Source of the DNA: Prorocentrum cordatum
Lineage: Eukaryota > Sar > Dinophyceae > Prorocentrales > Prorocentraceae
DNA: 64,000 nt
Assembly (NCBI GenBank): GCA_963575745.1
Contig: CAUYUJ010016904.1
Location: forward strand, 708,085 to 772,084
Reading direction: 5' to 3'
A model generated the notes under the pieces. That model worked only from the letters and a program-made list of their open reading frames with translations. It did no database searches and was not told where the DNA came from. Numbering within the stretch: the first letter of the stretch is position 1; every line of letters starts with the position of its first letter. Of the stretch, positions 21,495 through 31,981 are shown piece by piece. The translations under genes were made by a program, and so were the position numbers.

Positions 21495-21732
21495 CTGTGG
21501 CTGTGATGCCCATGTAAACCTCTCCTCCTCCTGCGCCTCCCTCTGAACTCCCTAGTGCGCTGCCATCTCGGCTCGCAAGGGTCCTTGAGTGACCTCGGAG
21601 CGCAGGCGACGGGCGCGCCCAGGGCCCCGCAGAAAGAAAACGAAGAGAACGTGCTCTCTCACAGCACGGGTGGCCCTAATTGTATTTCGTGCTGCTTTGT
21701 GTTCCATACAGCTATTCCAGTACATTCCACAC
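21495..21732 (+). repeat. ~235 bp dispersed repeat, copy 2
   Basis: Same orientation as copy 1 (2,595-2,830), with a near-constant offset of 18,900 bp over the first ~140 bp. It contains CTCTCCTCCTCCTGCGCCTC, CTTGAGTGACCTCGGAGCGC and GGGCGCGCCCAGG, and ends around ACATTCCACA. It is followed at once by the TTGCACCACATAG array. Confidence 0.75.
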
Positions 21733-21734
21733 CC

Positions 21735-22070
21735 CGCATCGGTTGCACTGTTCATGTTGGATCACATAACTTACACCAGACAGATCGCACCCATGGTTTG
21801 CACCACAGACATTGCACGACATAGCTCACACCCAATATAGTGCACCACATAGATGGCACCACACAACTTCACCGCATAGATGAGTACGTTTGATCCTACC
21901 ACAAAAATCACACCACGTAGCGCACACCAAGCAGCCTGCACCACATAGTCTGACCCACGTAGCATGCACCACATAGTTTACACGACATAGTGTGTTCCAC
22001 GTACAGTGCACCACATGGTTTCCGCAACATAGCCTGCATCACCTAGATTGCATCACCCAGTATGCTAGAA
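21735..22070 (+). repeat. Degenerate 12-13 bp tandem repeat, TTGCACCACATAG-like, array 2
   Basis: About 25 imperfect units (for example TTGCACCACAGACA, GTGCACCACATAGATGG, ATGCACCACATAG, GTGCACCACATGG). The minus-strand translations (VHYIG, VVHCTW and similar) are artefacts of the unit. Confidence 0.8.
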
Positions 22071-23574
22071 CAACCGTTTGGGGCCCACGTTGGGTAACAC
22101 CTGTTGCATTTATTCCAATGGTGATCGCAGGCTTGCAACAATTTGGACTCGACCAAGCTCGTCTGGTTGAACGCCAAGGGCAACGGTTGCTCCGAGGTCC
22201 TGTTCAGCGCCGGCTCCCCAGATCGAAATCTCACATGGTAGGAGTTGGTTTGAAACCCATTGGGGCCGGCATCGTTTGGTTTCAAGCATCTTGTTCTGTT
22301 GCAGCGAGTCGTCCGAGAGGTCCGTCTGCATTCCCATCTCTCTCTATTTGTTTTTATCCCTCGCGTGATGATCGTTGTAATTCGTTTACATTCCAGTTTA
22401 TATGTGTGTACCTTGTTTCCCAGGACCAGAAGCCAACAACGGGAAACCGAACACATAGAGCCACATGATGGAATATGGAAGAGAAATCCGTCTTCTGTCC
22501 TGGAGTGATGTTAAGTTTCGTTGGTATGTTCTGCCGCCCTTCTAGTCATAATCGTTTGCGATTCTGGTCTGATTCTGAGGCACAAGGATGTCAATGTGGC
22601 CGATATTTCCCTTCCCTAACGGTTGTACTGTTGTTGCCGCCGTTGCTGGTGGCAGGTGGCCACGATCACCGCGTACCATCAAAAAACGAATCGCCGCCAC
22701 GTGTACGCTTGAATTCTTCGCTGAAGCCAGAACTCGGGCATGCCAGTTTTCATTATGGTGTTTGTCTTGCACAGATCATGTCCGGCAATCCCGCTGGTAA
22801 GGAACAAGTTTGAGAACGACCGCACTATCCAGAGCACGCTGTGCAACTATCATCTCAATATGCGTGTAATTTGCGCTCAGTGGGCAGGGGGCGCTGGAGA
22901 AACGAAAATGCTGGCAGGAACGCGACGGCGGCAAATCTGCATATCACCTCCCCATCACCCGCTGCCCATGCCCTCTGCAAACCACCTGCCGAACATTGGC
23001 CAAGGCCTCAGCTTGGAGCAACGAGCAGGGCAGCATTCGCGGGTGCACGTTGTTCGTCTTGGACATGTCAGACCTACGCGAGGCTCGTGTGTGCGCCTCC
23101 TTCCGCCGTTCTTCCTTCGCTCCCTCCTCTCACCGGTTCCCTTCCACATTTTGAGGAAGAGACCAGATAAAGGAGCAAGCGTAACATTATTGTTTGGTAT
23201 GTTTTTGGACGATGGAGCGGACTCTTCGACAAGTGTCGCGCGCGTCTCTTCTGTTTTCTGCTGGCGGGTTGCCAGACGTTGTCCGCGTCGTTGGTTGCAT
23301 CCCCTTTGCGGTGTGCTCGAACATACGTGCGACACAGACGTGCGACGTGTGATTATCTTATCTCGCAGGCACATGTGACATATCCAGCTGCCCTCGGCAA
23401 ACTCCACCTTGACAGGCAGGAATGACATGCATGCATTATGGTTCTACGGATCGCTCCCAGGCAGGATCGGTAGAACCGTCTTAGTACCGTTTGCGAAGCA
23501 TCGCTACGACGTTGTAGCATGGCGCGACGGTAATGTTGCATGGATACTACGCTGCCGTTTGGATGCATCTTTGT
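22071..23574. other. No gene recognised
   Basis: Balanced base composition, with short open frames on both strands and no domain. A small palindrome GGTTTGAAACC occurs at 22,248-22,258. I see no promoter or RNA gene. Confidence 0.4.
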
Positions 23575-24379
23575 TGGCCTCTTTGCTTTGGGGCCTCTCG
23601 GGCGCATCTTCAGGACTTCTGGGGTCATCTTCGGCGCGATAGTTCCACCAGGGTCTTTGGAAGACGCTCAGTTTGCATTTTCGTGCGGCCGTATGGTGGA
23701 GACTTGGGAACTTCTTGGAGCCCTTTTGGGGTCGTCTTGGAGCTGTCTTGGGTCGTCTTGAGACCCCATGAGTTGTTGTGGTGCTCCTCTGAAGCTTCCC
23801 GAGGCCATCGTGGGCCGAAAGGCCCCAGGAAGCGAGATGCAAACGAGTTCTTGAGGTTTTGCCCAAAGAGGCGGGCCCACGACCGATTCGCGCCGCGTCG
23901 GCGCGGCGGCGACCACAGCGCGGGCGTTCAAGATTCAACGAGGCCAGCAGCCCGCAGTCGGCCGACATCGAACGACCCGTGCGATCGTCATTGTGGGGTT
24001 CGCGACCTGTCATTGTGCGGGCCGTAAAACGGGGCCCGCGGCCTAACATATCTAGTGCCGTCATCATCTAAAGATTTCTTCGCGCACGCTTTGCCACCAC
24101 CCCTCGTCCCACCCACCCTCCGAGCAGGCAGCTGGTCGGGCGGGAGCGATGCACGCGGTGTCGGGAACACGCGCAGAAGTCGTCACGGCACGAAAATGCC
24201 GTATTTCCTTGGTGCAAGGGGGGCATTTGACAAGGCCTGTTGCGGTGGCCACGGCCCCCCAGGGGGTCGCCCGGTCGCCCAGGACGGCGCCTGGGGCCCC
24301 CGCGGGTCGCTTGGGGCCCTGGGGGTCGCCCGGTTCGCTTAGGGCTCCCAGCCCATTGCGCTTTCATGTGTGATGGTTT
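23575..24379. repeat. CTTGGGG/GTCGTCTTGG degenerate repeat cassettes
   Basis: At 23,575-23,830 and 24,240-24,350 the sequence is built from 10-12 bp units around TTGGGG(C/T)CTC, GTCGTCTTGGAG and CCCAGGGGGTCGCC. This is the reverse-complement style of the cassette at 14.8-16.3 kb. No gene is visible; frames are Gly/Leu/Ser- or Arg/Pro-rich by composition. Confidence 0.5.
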
Positions 24380-24625
24380 CCGCTGCACCGGTCTGTTTCG
24401 TCTTGCACGTGTGTGCGCTGTGCTGCACTGTCTCCACAGATTGGCTTTGCCTTGCCTTGGTTTGAACTGAATTGCTTTCTATTGCACCGAGTTTGCATCG
24501 CGCTGCTCTCTTTGCCTTGCTTCGCGCTCCGCCCTGCCTCGAGCTGCTCTGCATCGCAATGCCGCTCATTACACTGGATTGCCTTGTTTTGCCCTGCTTG
24601 GACGCGCGTTACATCGCATCGCTCT
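24380..24625 (+). repeat. Degenerate TTGC-rich short tandem repeat
   Basis: About 20 imperfect units of 10-13 bp related to TTGCATCGC, TTTGCCTTGC and GCTCTGCATCG. The region reads as Cys/Leu-rich peptides in two frames. Its style matches the 12-13 bp arrays at 2.4 and 21.8 kb, but the unit differs. Confidence 0.6.
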
Positions 24626-24710
24626 TGGGAGAGAGAAGACCCCCAACTGAGACCGCGCGGGGTTCATCAACGCCTTCGGCCTCCGAGGGCCTGGTGGCTG
24701 GAGGGCTCCC

Positions 24711-25574
24711 ATGGGTGCACCCCTCGTGGCTCCTCCTCGGCGCTTTGTCAGGGCCCTGGAGACCATCGGGGAGCCCTACACTGCACGGCGACCACACGGT
24801 GTGGTGAGTCAGCGGGGTCTCCCTGACATCCTCGCGGCGCGACAATCTCACTACGGAAGATCTTTGACTGCTTTCGACCTTCGGGAGCCCTCACCGGACG
24901 ACGAGGCAAAGAAAAACGATTCAGGATCAAAGAGTGGTCCCCAGGAAGAGGTCCAGATCTCTGGGAAGCCGCGTTGCGAAAACAACACGTCGGCTTGGTT
25001 CCGGGTGCCGCACTGTTTTGGAATTTGCATCGTTCTTCGAGGACGTCTCGGGCGATTGGGGTCTCCGAGGTCCCAAAACCAGGACACTGCCAGCCAGAAT
25101 TTGCCAGACCCAGTTGCAGGAAACACAGCATGGAGAACATTTCTATGCACGGCTGCAGTTTTCTGGCGCGTGCCAATGTCCTGGTTTATCAAAGCCTTGG
25201 GCTTTGCCAACGGTGACCCCAGCCCAAGGTGCCCCCCAGGGTGCCTCAGAAACACCAGGTGGCCTCCAGAGCACCCCACACGAGGCCCAGAGGGCCCCCC
25301 GACTGAAAAATGGAGCGAGGAGCTGTGGACACTTTGGTTCATGCACACCTCTGGAAACATCCGATCTTGTCGGATAGCGGCAGCGGGGTGGGAAACATGT
25401 GAGTTGTATCTCCTCCAAGCGCAGGCGCTCTGCGATGAGGGGGACGTCACTGAAAAGCTGCAGAGCTCTTGCTTCTTGCTCTACAGTCGGCACGTAGACG
25501 TCGCAGCATGCCGACGGCAATGCGGCAAGCATCGGGCAAGATGGGCCCAGCGCGTGCAACGTGAGGCGAGGTAA
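24711..25574 (+). CDS. Open reading frame of uncertain status (287 codons)
   Basis: An uninterrupted plus-strand frame begins at an ATG (MGAPLVAPPRRFVRALE). No domain is recognised. Part of it (25,215-25,310) runs through a Pro-rich piece of the dispersed CCCAGGGTGCC-type cassette, which argues against a conserved protein. The last ~80 codons (GWETCELYLLQAQALCDEGD, then a Cys/His/Arg-rich end) look more protein-like, but the complementary strand is equally open there. It could be exonic or chance. Confidence 0.2.
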   Translation: MGAPLVAPPRRFVRALETIGEPYTARRPHGVVSQRGLPDILAARQSHYGRSLTAFDLREPSPDDEAKKNDSGSKSGPQEEVQISGKPRCENNTSAWFRVPHCFGICIVLRGRLGRLGSPRSQNQDTASQNLPDPVAGNTAWRTFLCTAAVFWRVPMSWFIKALGFANGDPSPRCPPGCLRNTRWPPEHPTRGPEGPPTEKWSEELWTLWFMHTSGNIRSCRIAAAGWETCELYLLQAQALCDEGDVTEKLQSSCFLLYSRHVDVAACRRQCGKHRARWAQRVQREAR

Positions 25575-26159
25575 GTCCAGTGGCACCGCCGCGCACATCC
25601 GCCAGCGCGCCTGCGAAAGCTGCGCGGCAGAGGTAGCGCTGCGACACGGCCGTGGTCATGGCACGCTGGTCGCGGCACTCTATGGGAGGGGGTAGGTTTT
25701 TCTGATAAGTTGTTTGGGGTTTTCGGGGATCTTGGGAGGTGTTGGGGTTGGGTGGGCTCGTTGGGGTGCCTCTGAGAAGTTGTTCGGAGTCTTGGAGGTC
25801 TTGGGACCAGGGGCTGGGTCCTTGGGTCGTTGCGGGGGGCCTTGGGGCATACCTAGGGCAGAAGAGGGCGGTGTTCAAGACTGGTTCCACTGTCAATGTC
25901 ATGGACGTTCTGGAATTCGACTCAACAGCCTCAGAGGGAGGGCAGGTCTCCTGATTTAGTGCGCAGTAAGAGACGATGGATGACTCCGAAGAAGCACAGA
26001 GACAAACAGATCAGGGATCAGGATGAGTCAGATGGCCCAGGGCCTCACACAAATACTAGTCATAATTTCTGGGAATGAATACTGTTGGGCCCAAACTACT
26101 ACAAAGTGTAAGTGATAGCTCCTCGCACACATTTGAACCCGAATACGCAGTGTAGCGTG
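25575..26159. repeat. CTTGGGAGGT repeat cassette, then sequence without features
   Basis: 25,690-25,870 consists of degenerate 10-12 bp units (GATCTTGGGAGG, GTCTTGGAGGTCTTGGGACC) of the cassette family found elsewhere in the window. I see nothing specific at 25,870-26,159. Confidence 0.45.
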
Positions 26160-26507
26160 CTACTCCAGCTGGTTGTTGCTCAAGTTGTTGTAATCACGCT
26201 GGCATTGAACGATACGACTTGCAATGGCTTCTAACTGATCAGGGCAGCTTGGGTGCTTTGTTTTGCCGTCATGTAGTTTAAGAGCTTGGCAGATAGTTCG
26301 AACAGGGGCTCCGCGTATCGAAATGTGATCCTGATTGGCGACGACCGCTGATTGAGTCGTTGCCACTGTCATATGGTAGGCAGCCTGCCAGTATGACGAG
26401 TGCGGTGGGGATGAGGGTCTCTGGGCCTTGCCCATTACAGTCAAGACGGTGAAATAATGAAAATGTTTGGGTTCGGAAGGGGCTCGAGGTTCCCCAGCTT
26501 CCTCCAT
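26160..26507 (-). CDS. Small open frame, possible exon, unrecognised
   Basis: A 115-codon minus-strand frame lies in a locally less GC-rich stretch. It has a mixed, non-repetitive composition (HYFTVLTVMGKAQR; LEAIASRIVQCQRDYNNL). No domain, signal peptide or membrane segment is recognised. It lacks neighbours that would support it. Confidence 0.2.
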   Translation of the reverse strand: MEEAGEPRAPSEPKHFHYFTVLTVMGKAQRPSSPPHSSYWQAAYHMTVATTQSAVVANQDHISIRGAPVRTICQALKLHDGKTKHPSCPDQLEAIASRIVQCQRDYNNLSNNQLE

Positions 26508-27400
26508 TGCTGTCCCTCTCGCCCTCCTCGGGCACGGAGGCGCTTTTAGGGCCCAAAAGGAGCTTCGTTTCTTATTTAGCGTTCCTTCTTTCAGCGGCCC
26601 GACTGTATGCTTGCGACGCGAGCCTGACCTGGCGTCCAGGCATGGCCGAGGGCCATTGCTTACAGTTCTATATATATGTATATCTTGCGCCGGCTCAACC
26701 TGTTCCCGACTTTACACGCCTCTCTTCGGTAGTGCTGTCCCTTGACAGTCGTGTGGCGTCTCATGTCTCATCCTCGGCCGCACCCCGCCACTTCCGGGAT
26801 CATGCGTCTTGTATTCATTCATTGCACATCATTTTGAATCTTCCCGGAAGGACTTCAGAGAGCATGAGTTCATCAACAGGCCGGGCTGAATTCGGTTGAC
26901 ACGTTTTCTCGCGTAGTGGAGGCAGGGAAATGGCGATTGAGCGGCATTGGGTGGATATACCATAACGAATAAACCATAAGAGCATCAGACCTTGTTCGGA
27001 GGAGTGTTGCCACGAGGATGGTCAGCGGCTGATTCGTGTGTGTATGTGTGTGGGGGGGGGTGCATGCATGTGTGCGTATGTGTGGAACAGTTTACGCTAC
27101 CTCTCGAGGTAGCTCATTACATTTGCACGCGGCCCGTCTGAGTCGAGTTTGACCAGCTGCCTGCACTCCAACCCCGCGCCATGGAAATACAACATGTTCG
27201 CGTGCGTATGTGTGTGTGTGTGCTTCACTGCCCCGTGAGGGCTGGCCGACCCTCGCTTTCTTACCTAGCCGGCGCGCGCGCCCGCGGGACTTTCGGGCGC
27301 CTTGACTGCTCTGCTCGGGCCGCAACGCTCAAAAAGTGTGGTTGTGTTTGTGTGTATGTGGTGGGGGGTGTCTTGTGTGCGTAACCGCATGCCGATGATA
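26508..27400. other. Intergenic, with short TG-rich tracts
   Basis: No gene recognised. TG/TGTG-rich microsatellite stretches occur at about 27,033-27,085, 27,205-27,225 and 27,340-27,370, and a short ATATATATG tract at 26,670. Confidence 0.4.
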
Positions 27401-28224
27401 ATAAAGGGACCCCCCCCCCCTTCAGTGTTTAGAGTTGATTATCGTCGCCCTATACAAAATTCAAATTGGGCGGCGAGCGCTGAGGCCGAACTTCATTATC
27501 ACCTCGAAACGCTATGTTGAGATAGCAACATCAAGCGATGTTGATATAGCAACATCAAGCGAAGCGATCACACTTTTTCAGGATGTGTCAAGCGAAACCA
27601 ATAATTTTGGGAGGCAGACTCAAACGAAACGAGCAATGTTCTTATTATTATTATACTTTCCTCTTCTTCTTTTATATTTCTATCTGTCCTCACGCTCGCC
27701 TGAACTTTTTTATCCCTGGGGTTGATTATCCATGGAAAATGAAGCACATGAGCTACCCTACACGAGCACTTAAAAAAATCAATGTTCATAAAGCGTTTGT
27801 AAATTAAAATTGATAGATTTGGAACTTTGGATTTTTCCTTTCTTCGTCCTCTTCTTATTATCCTCTTCTTCTTCTTTCTTATTATTCTTCTACTGTATTA
27901 TTCTTCTTTTATATTTCTCTCTGTCCCCACGCTCGCCTGAACTTTTTTATCTCTGGGGTTGATTATCCATGGAAATTGAGGCACATGAGCTACCCTACAC
28001 GAGCACTTACAAAAAAAAATTTCATGAGAGATAAGCCATTGTTGAGGATATTTCTATGAAAACTAAACGCCAAGGATGTCTCAAAACGTGCTCGGCTTGG
28101 TCTCCTCTTGATCATCTCTTACTTCGAGATTATGCTGAGGTCTGCTGGGCTACTTTTATTATCTCTCCCTGAACCCCGAACTTTATTATCCCCTAGTGTT
28201 TATTCTCACGGGCATGAGGTTATG
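27400..28224. repeat. AT-rich island with a 109-bp duplication
   Basis: This block is strikingly AT-rich compared with its surroundings. 27,664-27,772 and 27,901-28,009 are near-identical direct copies sharing CACGCTCGCCTGAACTTTTT, GGGGTTGATTATCCATGGAA and GAGCTACCCTACACGAGCAC. A weak third relative lies near 28,155-28,205. Upstream, 27,515-27,560 holds a small tandem repeat (TGTTGAGATAGCAACATCAAGCG-like, x2). No coding signal was found. Confidence 0.8.
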
Positions 28225-28560
28225 TATTCTGTATTTGCTTGCGTTTGTGTGTGTGACTGTGTGCGTGTTTGTGCGCTTGTGTGTGTGATTACGTGTTTGG
28301 TTGCGTGTGTGTGTGTGTGTGTTTGTGCGTGTGGTTGTGTGTGTGTGTTTGTTCGTGTCTGTTTGTGCGGTTGTGTGTGCTGATGTGTTTGTTTGTATGG
28401 TCTTGTGTACACATGTGTGTGCGGTTGGTTATGCTTTTGTGTGTTTCTGAGTTTGTGTGCGAGGGGTTGTTTGCGTGTGGTTGTGTGTAGGTGTGGTTAT
28501 ATGTGTGCTCGTGTGTCCTGCGTGCGTCCTTGTGGTGTGTGTATGCGTGTGCGTGCGTGC
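28225..28560 (+). repeat. (TG)n-rich microsatellite tract
   Basis: Imperfect TGTGTGCGTGTT-type dinucleotide repeats. Frames encode Cys/Val/His-Thr repeats and are not genes. Confidence 0.9.
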
Positions 28561-30864
28561 CGCGCCTGCTCTGTTTCGGTCGTTAGACCGTCCGACGTTC
28601 TCGTCCAACTGGCTAGGCCTGCCATCGGCGCTTCTTTTCACCCGGTTCTGCTCTCTGCGTCTCCTTTCCTCCGCCCGCATGCTTGTTCGTCGGTCGTTTC
28701 GTGCCTGCCCGCCCGGTCTCTGCGCCGCGGCTGCTCTACCGCTCGACGCCGCTCGGCGGTGGCCCCCCGTCTTCTCGTCCTCTCTCGTCCTCCACTGTCG
28801 TGTCGGCTGTTGGCGCTCTCTGGTCGTTCACCTGCGCCTCCTTGTCTGCCGTCCTTGTTCCCACCTTGGTTCCCGCCTGCGCTCTCTGAGTTATGTTCCT
28901 TTTCTGTCCTGCATCGCCCAGTCCTTCTGCCACAGGTTCGCCACTGTGCGCTTCCGGGAAATCATGTCTTGCCACCCGCTTGATCAAGGAACAAGTTCTA
29001 GTCGTTGACATCCTTGCTGCTCAACCACGGCCTCTGCCTCACGGAGACCTGTAGGTGCAGGCTGCCCTGTAGGTGCAGGCTGCCTTGCTCGCCGTTTCTG
29101 CAGCATCCGACCTGTATGTGCAGTCGCCCTTGCGAACGACGGCTTCCTGCTTTTCTCTGCTGACCCGCCAGCGCCACGTCCCACGTTCAGGAACGCGGGC
29201 GCCAACGGCCCCGCTGCTGCTGCTACCGCGCCGCAGACCCTCACCATCACTCCTACCGCCGCTGTTCCTGAGGCTCCCGGCGCCCTCCGCACGTTCCTTC
29301 GTCTCCACGACCCTACCGTCGGCCGCCACCTCCATTGGATTTTGGATGGCCATCGCCCACAATCAAGTCCACGTCGGCGACGCCAGGGCGGCTCTTGTCC
29401 GCACGCTCGGACCCAACGCTGTGGAACACATCGTCCCAGCCTGCGCCCGACATCGACACCCAGATAGCGGCACGCTCATCCACGTACTGAGGTTCCGCAT
29501 CTTCCCGCGCGCAAGGGACACAGTAGTGGCTTCCTTCCGAGGAGGGGTGGTGTGTTTATCAACGACCATTTCCACGAGGTTCTCCCGTGCGCTGAGATGC
29601 CCAGACAGCGCGCCAACCTCCCGCGTATCCCTGGGGGCATCCGCAACCTGGCGGCCGCTTCTCAATCTGACCGCGTCGGTCATGAGCGACATGCCGAACG
29701 CCCCCAGCTCTCGAACGTCACTCCACTCACTCGACGCAGCTGGAGACCTTGTCGGGGATTTGCCCCCAGCCACGATGGCTCACTCTTCCATAGTCAGAAG
29801 CGCCAGAGAAGCGTGTCTGCGGGAGGCCCAGATCGGAGCCACTCGAGCCAAGCTTGTTTGCGGGCTCTGGCCGCCCCATCTCTGGCACGACGAGGACGGA
29901 GCAACACCTGCATCACTCCCGCTTCTGATCTCCCAGGACTGGACCAACATAGCCACTGCATGGGCGTCGCAGCGCTTCCGCGAGCCGCAGACCCTGACCA
30001 GCCATCTCCCCTCAGCACCCAGAAGGGTGCCTTCGGTCCATCCGGTTCTCGCCCCGGCCAGGCGGGCTAGCCCTTGTGGCCATAGCAGCGGGCGGACGCA
30101 TCTCCATAACCAAAGCGGGCGGACGCATCTCCATTATCGCCCCGGTGCAAAATGGTGAAACGATCCCATCCCGGTTGCACAGCCATCTACTGCCCACCAG
30201 ACGTTGCCCGCCGCTCAGCGCTGGCAGGTGGAGCCTCCGACCAAGTTGACGTCGCCCTGCAGGGAGCGCGGGGGTCGTCTGGATATCCGACCGTGCCTGT
30301 CCCACCCCTCCGCCCCGACGACCCGTCGTCGACGGCCCCCCCCTGTGGAGCGCGACGCCGCGGCCTCTCTCGCAGAAGCCATCGCTGCCAGGGACAGTTC
30401 CCACTCGCAGGCCCCCCGCGGTCCGGCCACAAGACCAGGGCAGTGCCATCTCCCTCCAGCAGCGCCTACAGGGGCTCGGGTCGGCCCGTCGGCCCTGCTG
30501 CTGACCTGCCACCGCCCCGCGCGGGGCCCATTCCTCTGCGCGCGCGGCCCCCGCGCGTGCGTCTGACTCCACGGACTGTTTCCTGGCCGCGACGACCGCT
30601 CGCCTCAGTCTGGTGGGCTCCTGCTCCCGAGGCGTCCTGGTGTCGATCGCCTTGCTCCGCCGCCTCGCTGCTGCGCGCCAGGCGCCAGGCTCCCTCCCCC
30701 CCCGCCGCCCTGCGGCCGCTGCCCCTTGCCCGCCGCTGCCCCGCGGCCGCTGACGCCTCTGCACTGCGAGGGCCCGGCCACTCTCTTGCCCAGCCGGCGC
30801 GTGCGCGCCCGTGCGACATTCTTGACGGGATGGCGAGTGGCATGCCCGCGGACGACCGAAAATA
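28561..30864. other. GC-rich region with overlapping open frames, no gene supported
   Basis: The plus frame 29,073-30,158 (361 codons) and minus frames such as 30,012-31,184 overlap and continue into the TG microsatellite, which marks them as composition-driven. Part of the plus frame (about 29,340-29,560, with HVGDARAALVRTLGPNAVEH) is locally protein-like but shows no recognised motif. Small tandem duplications occur at 29,050-29,085 (TGTAGGTGCAGGCTGCC x2) and 30,088-30,135 (GCGGGCGGACGCATCTCCAT x2). Confidence 0.4.
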
Positions 30865-30916
30865 TATGTGTGTGTGGGTGTGTTGGCGTGCGTGCGTGTG
30901 TGCGCGTGCGTGTGTT

Positions 30917-30980
<64 letters not shown>

Positions 30981-31260
30981 TGCGTGTGCCTGTGTGTGCG
31001 CCTGTGTGTGCCTGCGTTTGTCTTGTGTGTGTGTGTTTGCGTGTGCCTGTGTGTGCGCCTGTGTGTGCCTGCGTTTGTCTTTGTGCGTGTGTGTCTTCAT
31101 GTTTGTGCGTGTGTGTGTGTGTGTGTGTTTGTTGTTGTGGTTTTGTGTTTTGTGGTCATGTAGTTGCGCGCGTACGTGTGCCAATTTGTTTGTGCACTAG
31201 CGCGTGTGTGTGTGCGTAGGTGTGTGCGTGTTGTTATGGCTGTGTATCTCTGGGTTTGTG
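30865..31260 (+). repeat. (TG)n microsatellite with internal ~55 bp tandem unit
   Basis: A pure TG core spans about 30,915-30,980. A ~55 bp unit containing TGTGTGCGCCTGTGTGTGCC and TGCGTTTGTCTT follows twice (about 30,983-31,085). The tract is probably hypervariable. Confidence 0.9.
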
Positions 31261-31720
31261 TGGACATCGTGATTTCCCATCGCCCACCATCTGAAATTTG
31301 CCTGCGCTGTCGAGCTGACACTGGTGGTGACCACGCAGGCTGGCGGAATAGCCGTGCCAGCACTACCCGTTGACAACGCAGCCGTTCAATTTGCGGCATG
31401 TTAGAGCAGCCTCATCGTGTTACATGTAGTACGTTTTCAATGGTTCGTTGTTGTTGGGGTAACCGTCATAGTTTGTTGCACTTGGGATCTTCTTCAGGCT
31501 ACATCAGGCCACGAGATCGTTACTGTTTCACCAGCCACCATCCAGAATGCTGTTCGGGATCTAATTTCGATTAGACGTTGGGTATATGATCATGTTGGTG
31601 TTGCTCCGAGTCTCCCTGCTTGCATCTCATAACGATGTCATCCGTTGTCGGAGTGGGACGTGTTTGATGGACGTTGAACGGATGCATTGACGAGGGCGGA
31701 GGGTATGCCGATCTTGCAAG
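31261..31720 (+). other. Presumed intron or flank upstream of PAS exon A
   Basis: No coding feature recognised. The region ends in GATCTTGCAAG, giving an AG|G acceptor-like boundary at 31,720/31,721 directly before the PAS-encoding exon. No earlier exon of that gene was identified. Confidence 0.35.
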
Positions 31721-31819
31721 GCAGTTTGTTACGAGTTCTGTTATGGAGCGCCTCTTCGAGACGGCCAGCGCACCAGTATTTGGTGTTGATACCGATGGCA
31801 GAATCAACACATGGAATAG
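31721..31819 (+). CDS. PAS-domain protein, exon A (N-terminal half of the PAS fold)
   Basis: This 99-nt exon encodes SSVMERLFETASAPVFGVDT, then the DGRINTWNR turn. That is the canonical start of a PAS domain (helix, first beta strands, D-x-x-G-x-I-x-x-W-N-x-x). The frame continues past 31,819 only into unrelated text, but the fold resumes exactly in exon B at 35,346. Joining AG (31,818-31,819) to G (35,346) completes an Arg codon and restores the same phase. The upstream boundary is an AG|G acceptor at 31,720. PAS domains sense ligands, light or redox state and usually sit in kinases or channels; the effector part of this gene is not identified in the window. Confidence 0.7.
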
Positions 31820-31981
31820 GAAGCAAGCAGTATCTCTCTTGCGCAGTGCGGCTGCTTTCTCATTGGGTTACTCGTCGTTTGTGCGATCTGCGTTTCAGAA
31901 CGCTCACTGCGCCTAGGACTTGCCTCTGCCCGTTGTTCTTTCACAGCTTTCCTTCATTTCTTTCCCCAGTCTCGGATGATC

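Noticed and set aside
29073-31184. 361-codon plus and 390-codon minus frames
   Set aside because: The minus frame includes the translated TG microsatellite; the plus frame has no recognised motif. Insufficient support for a gene.
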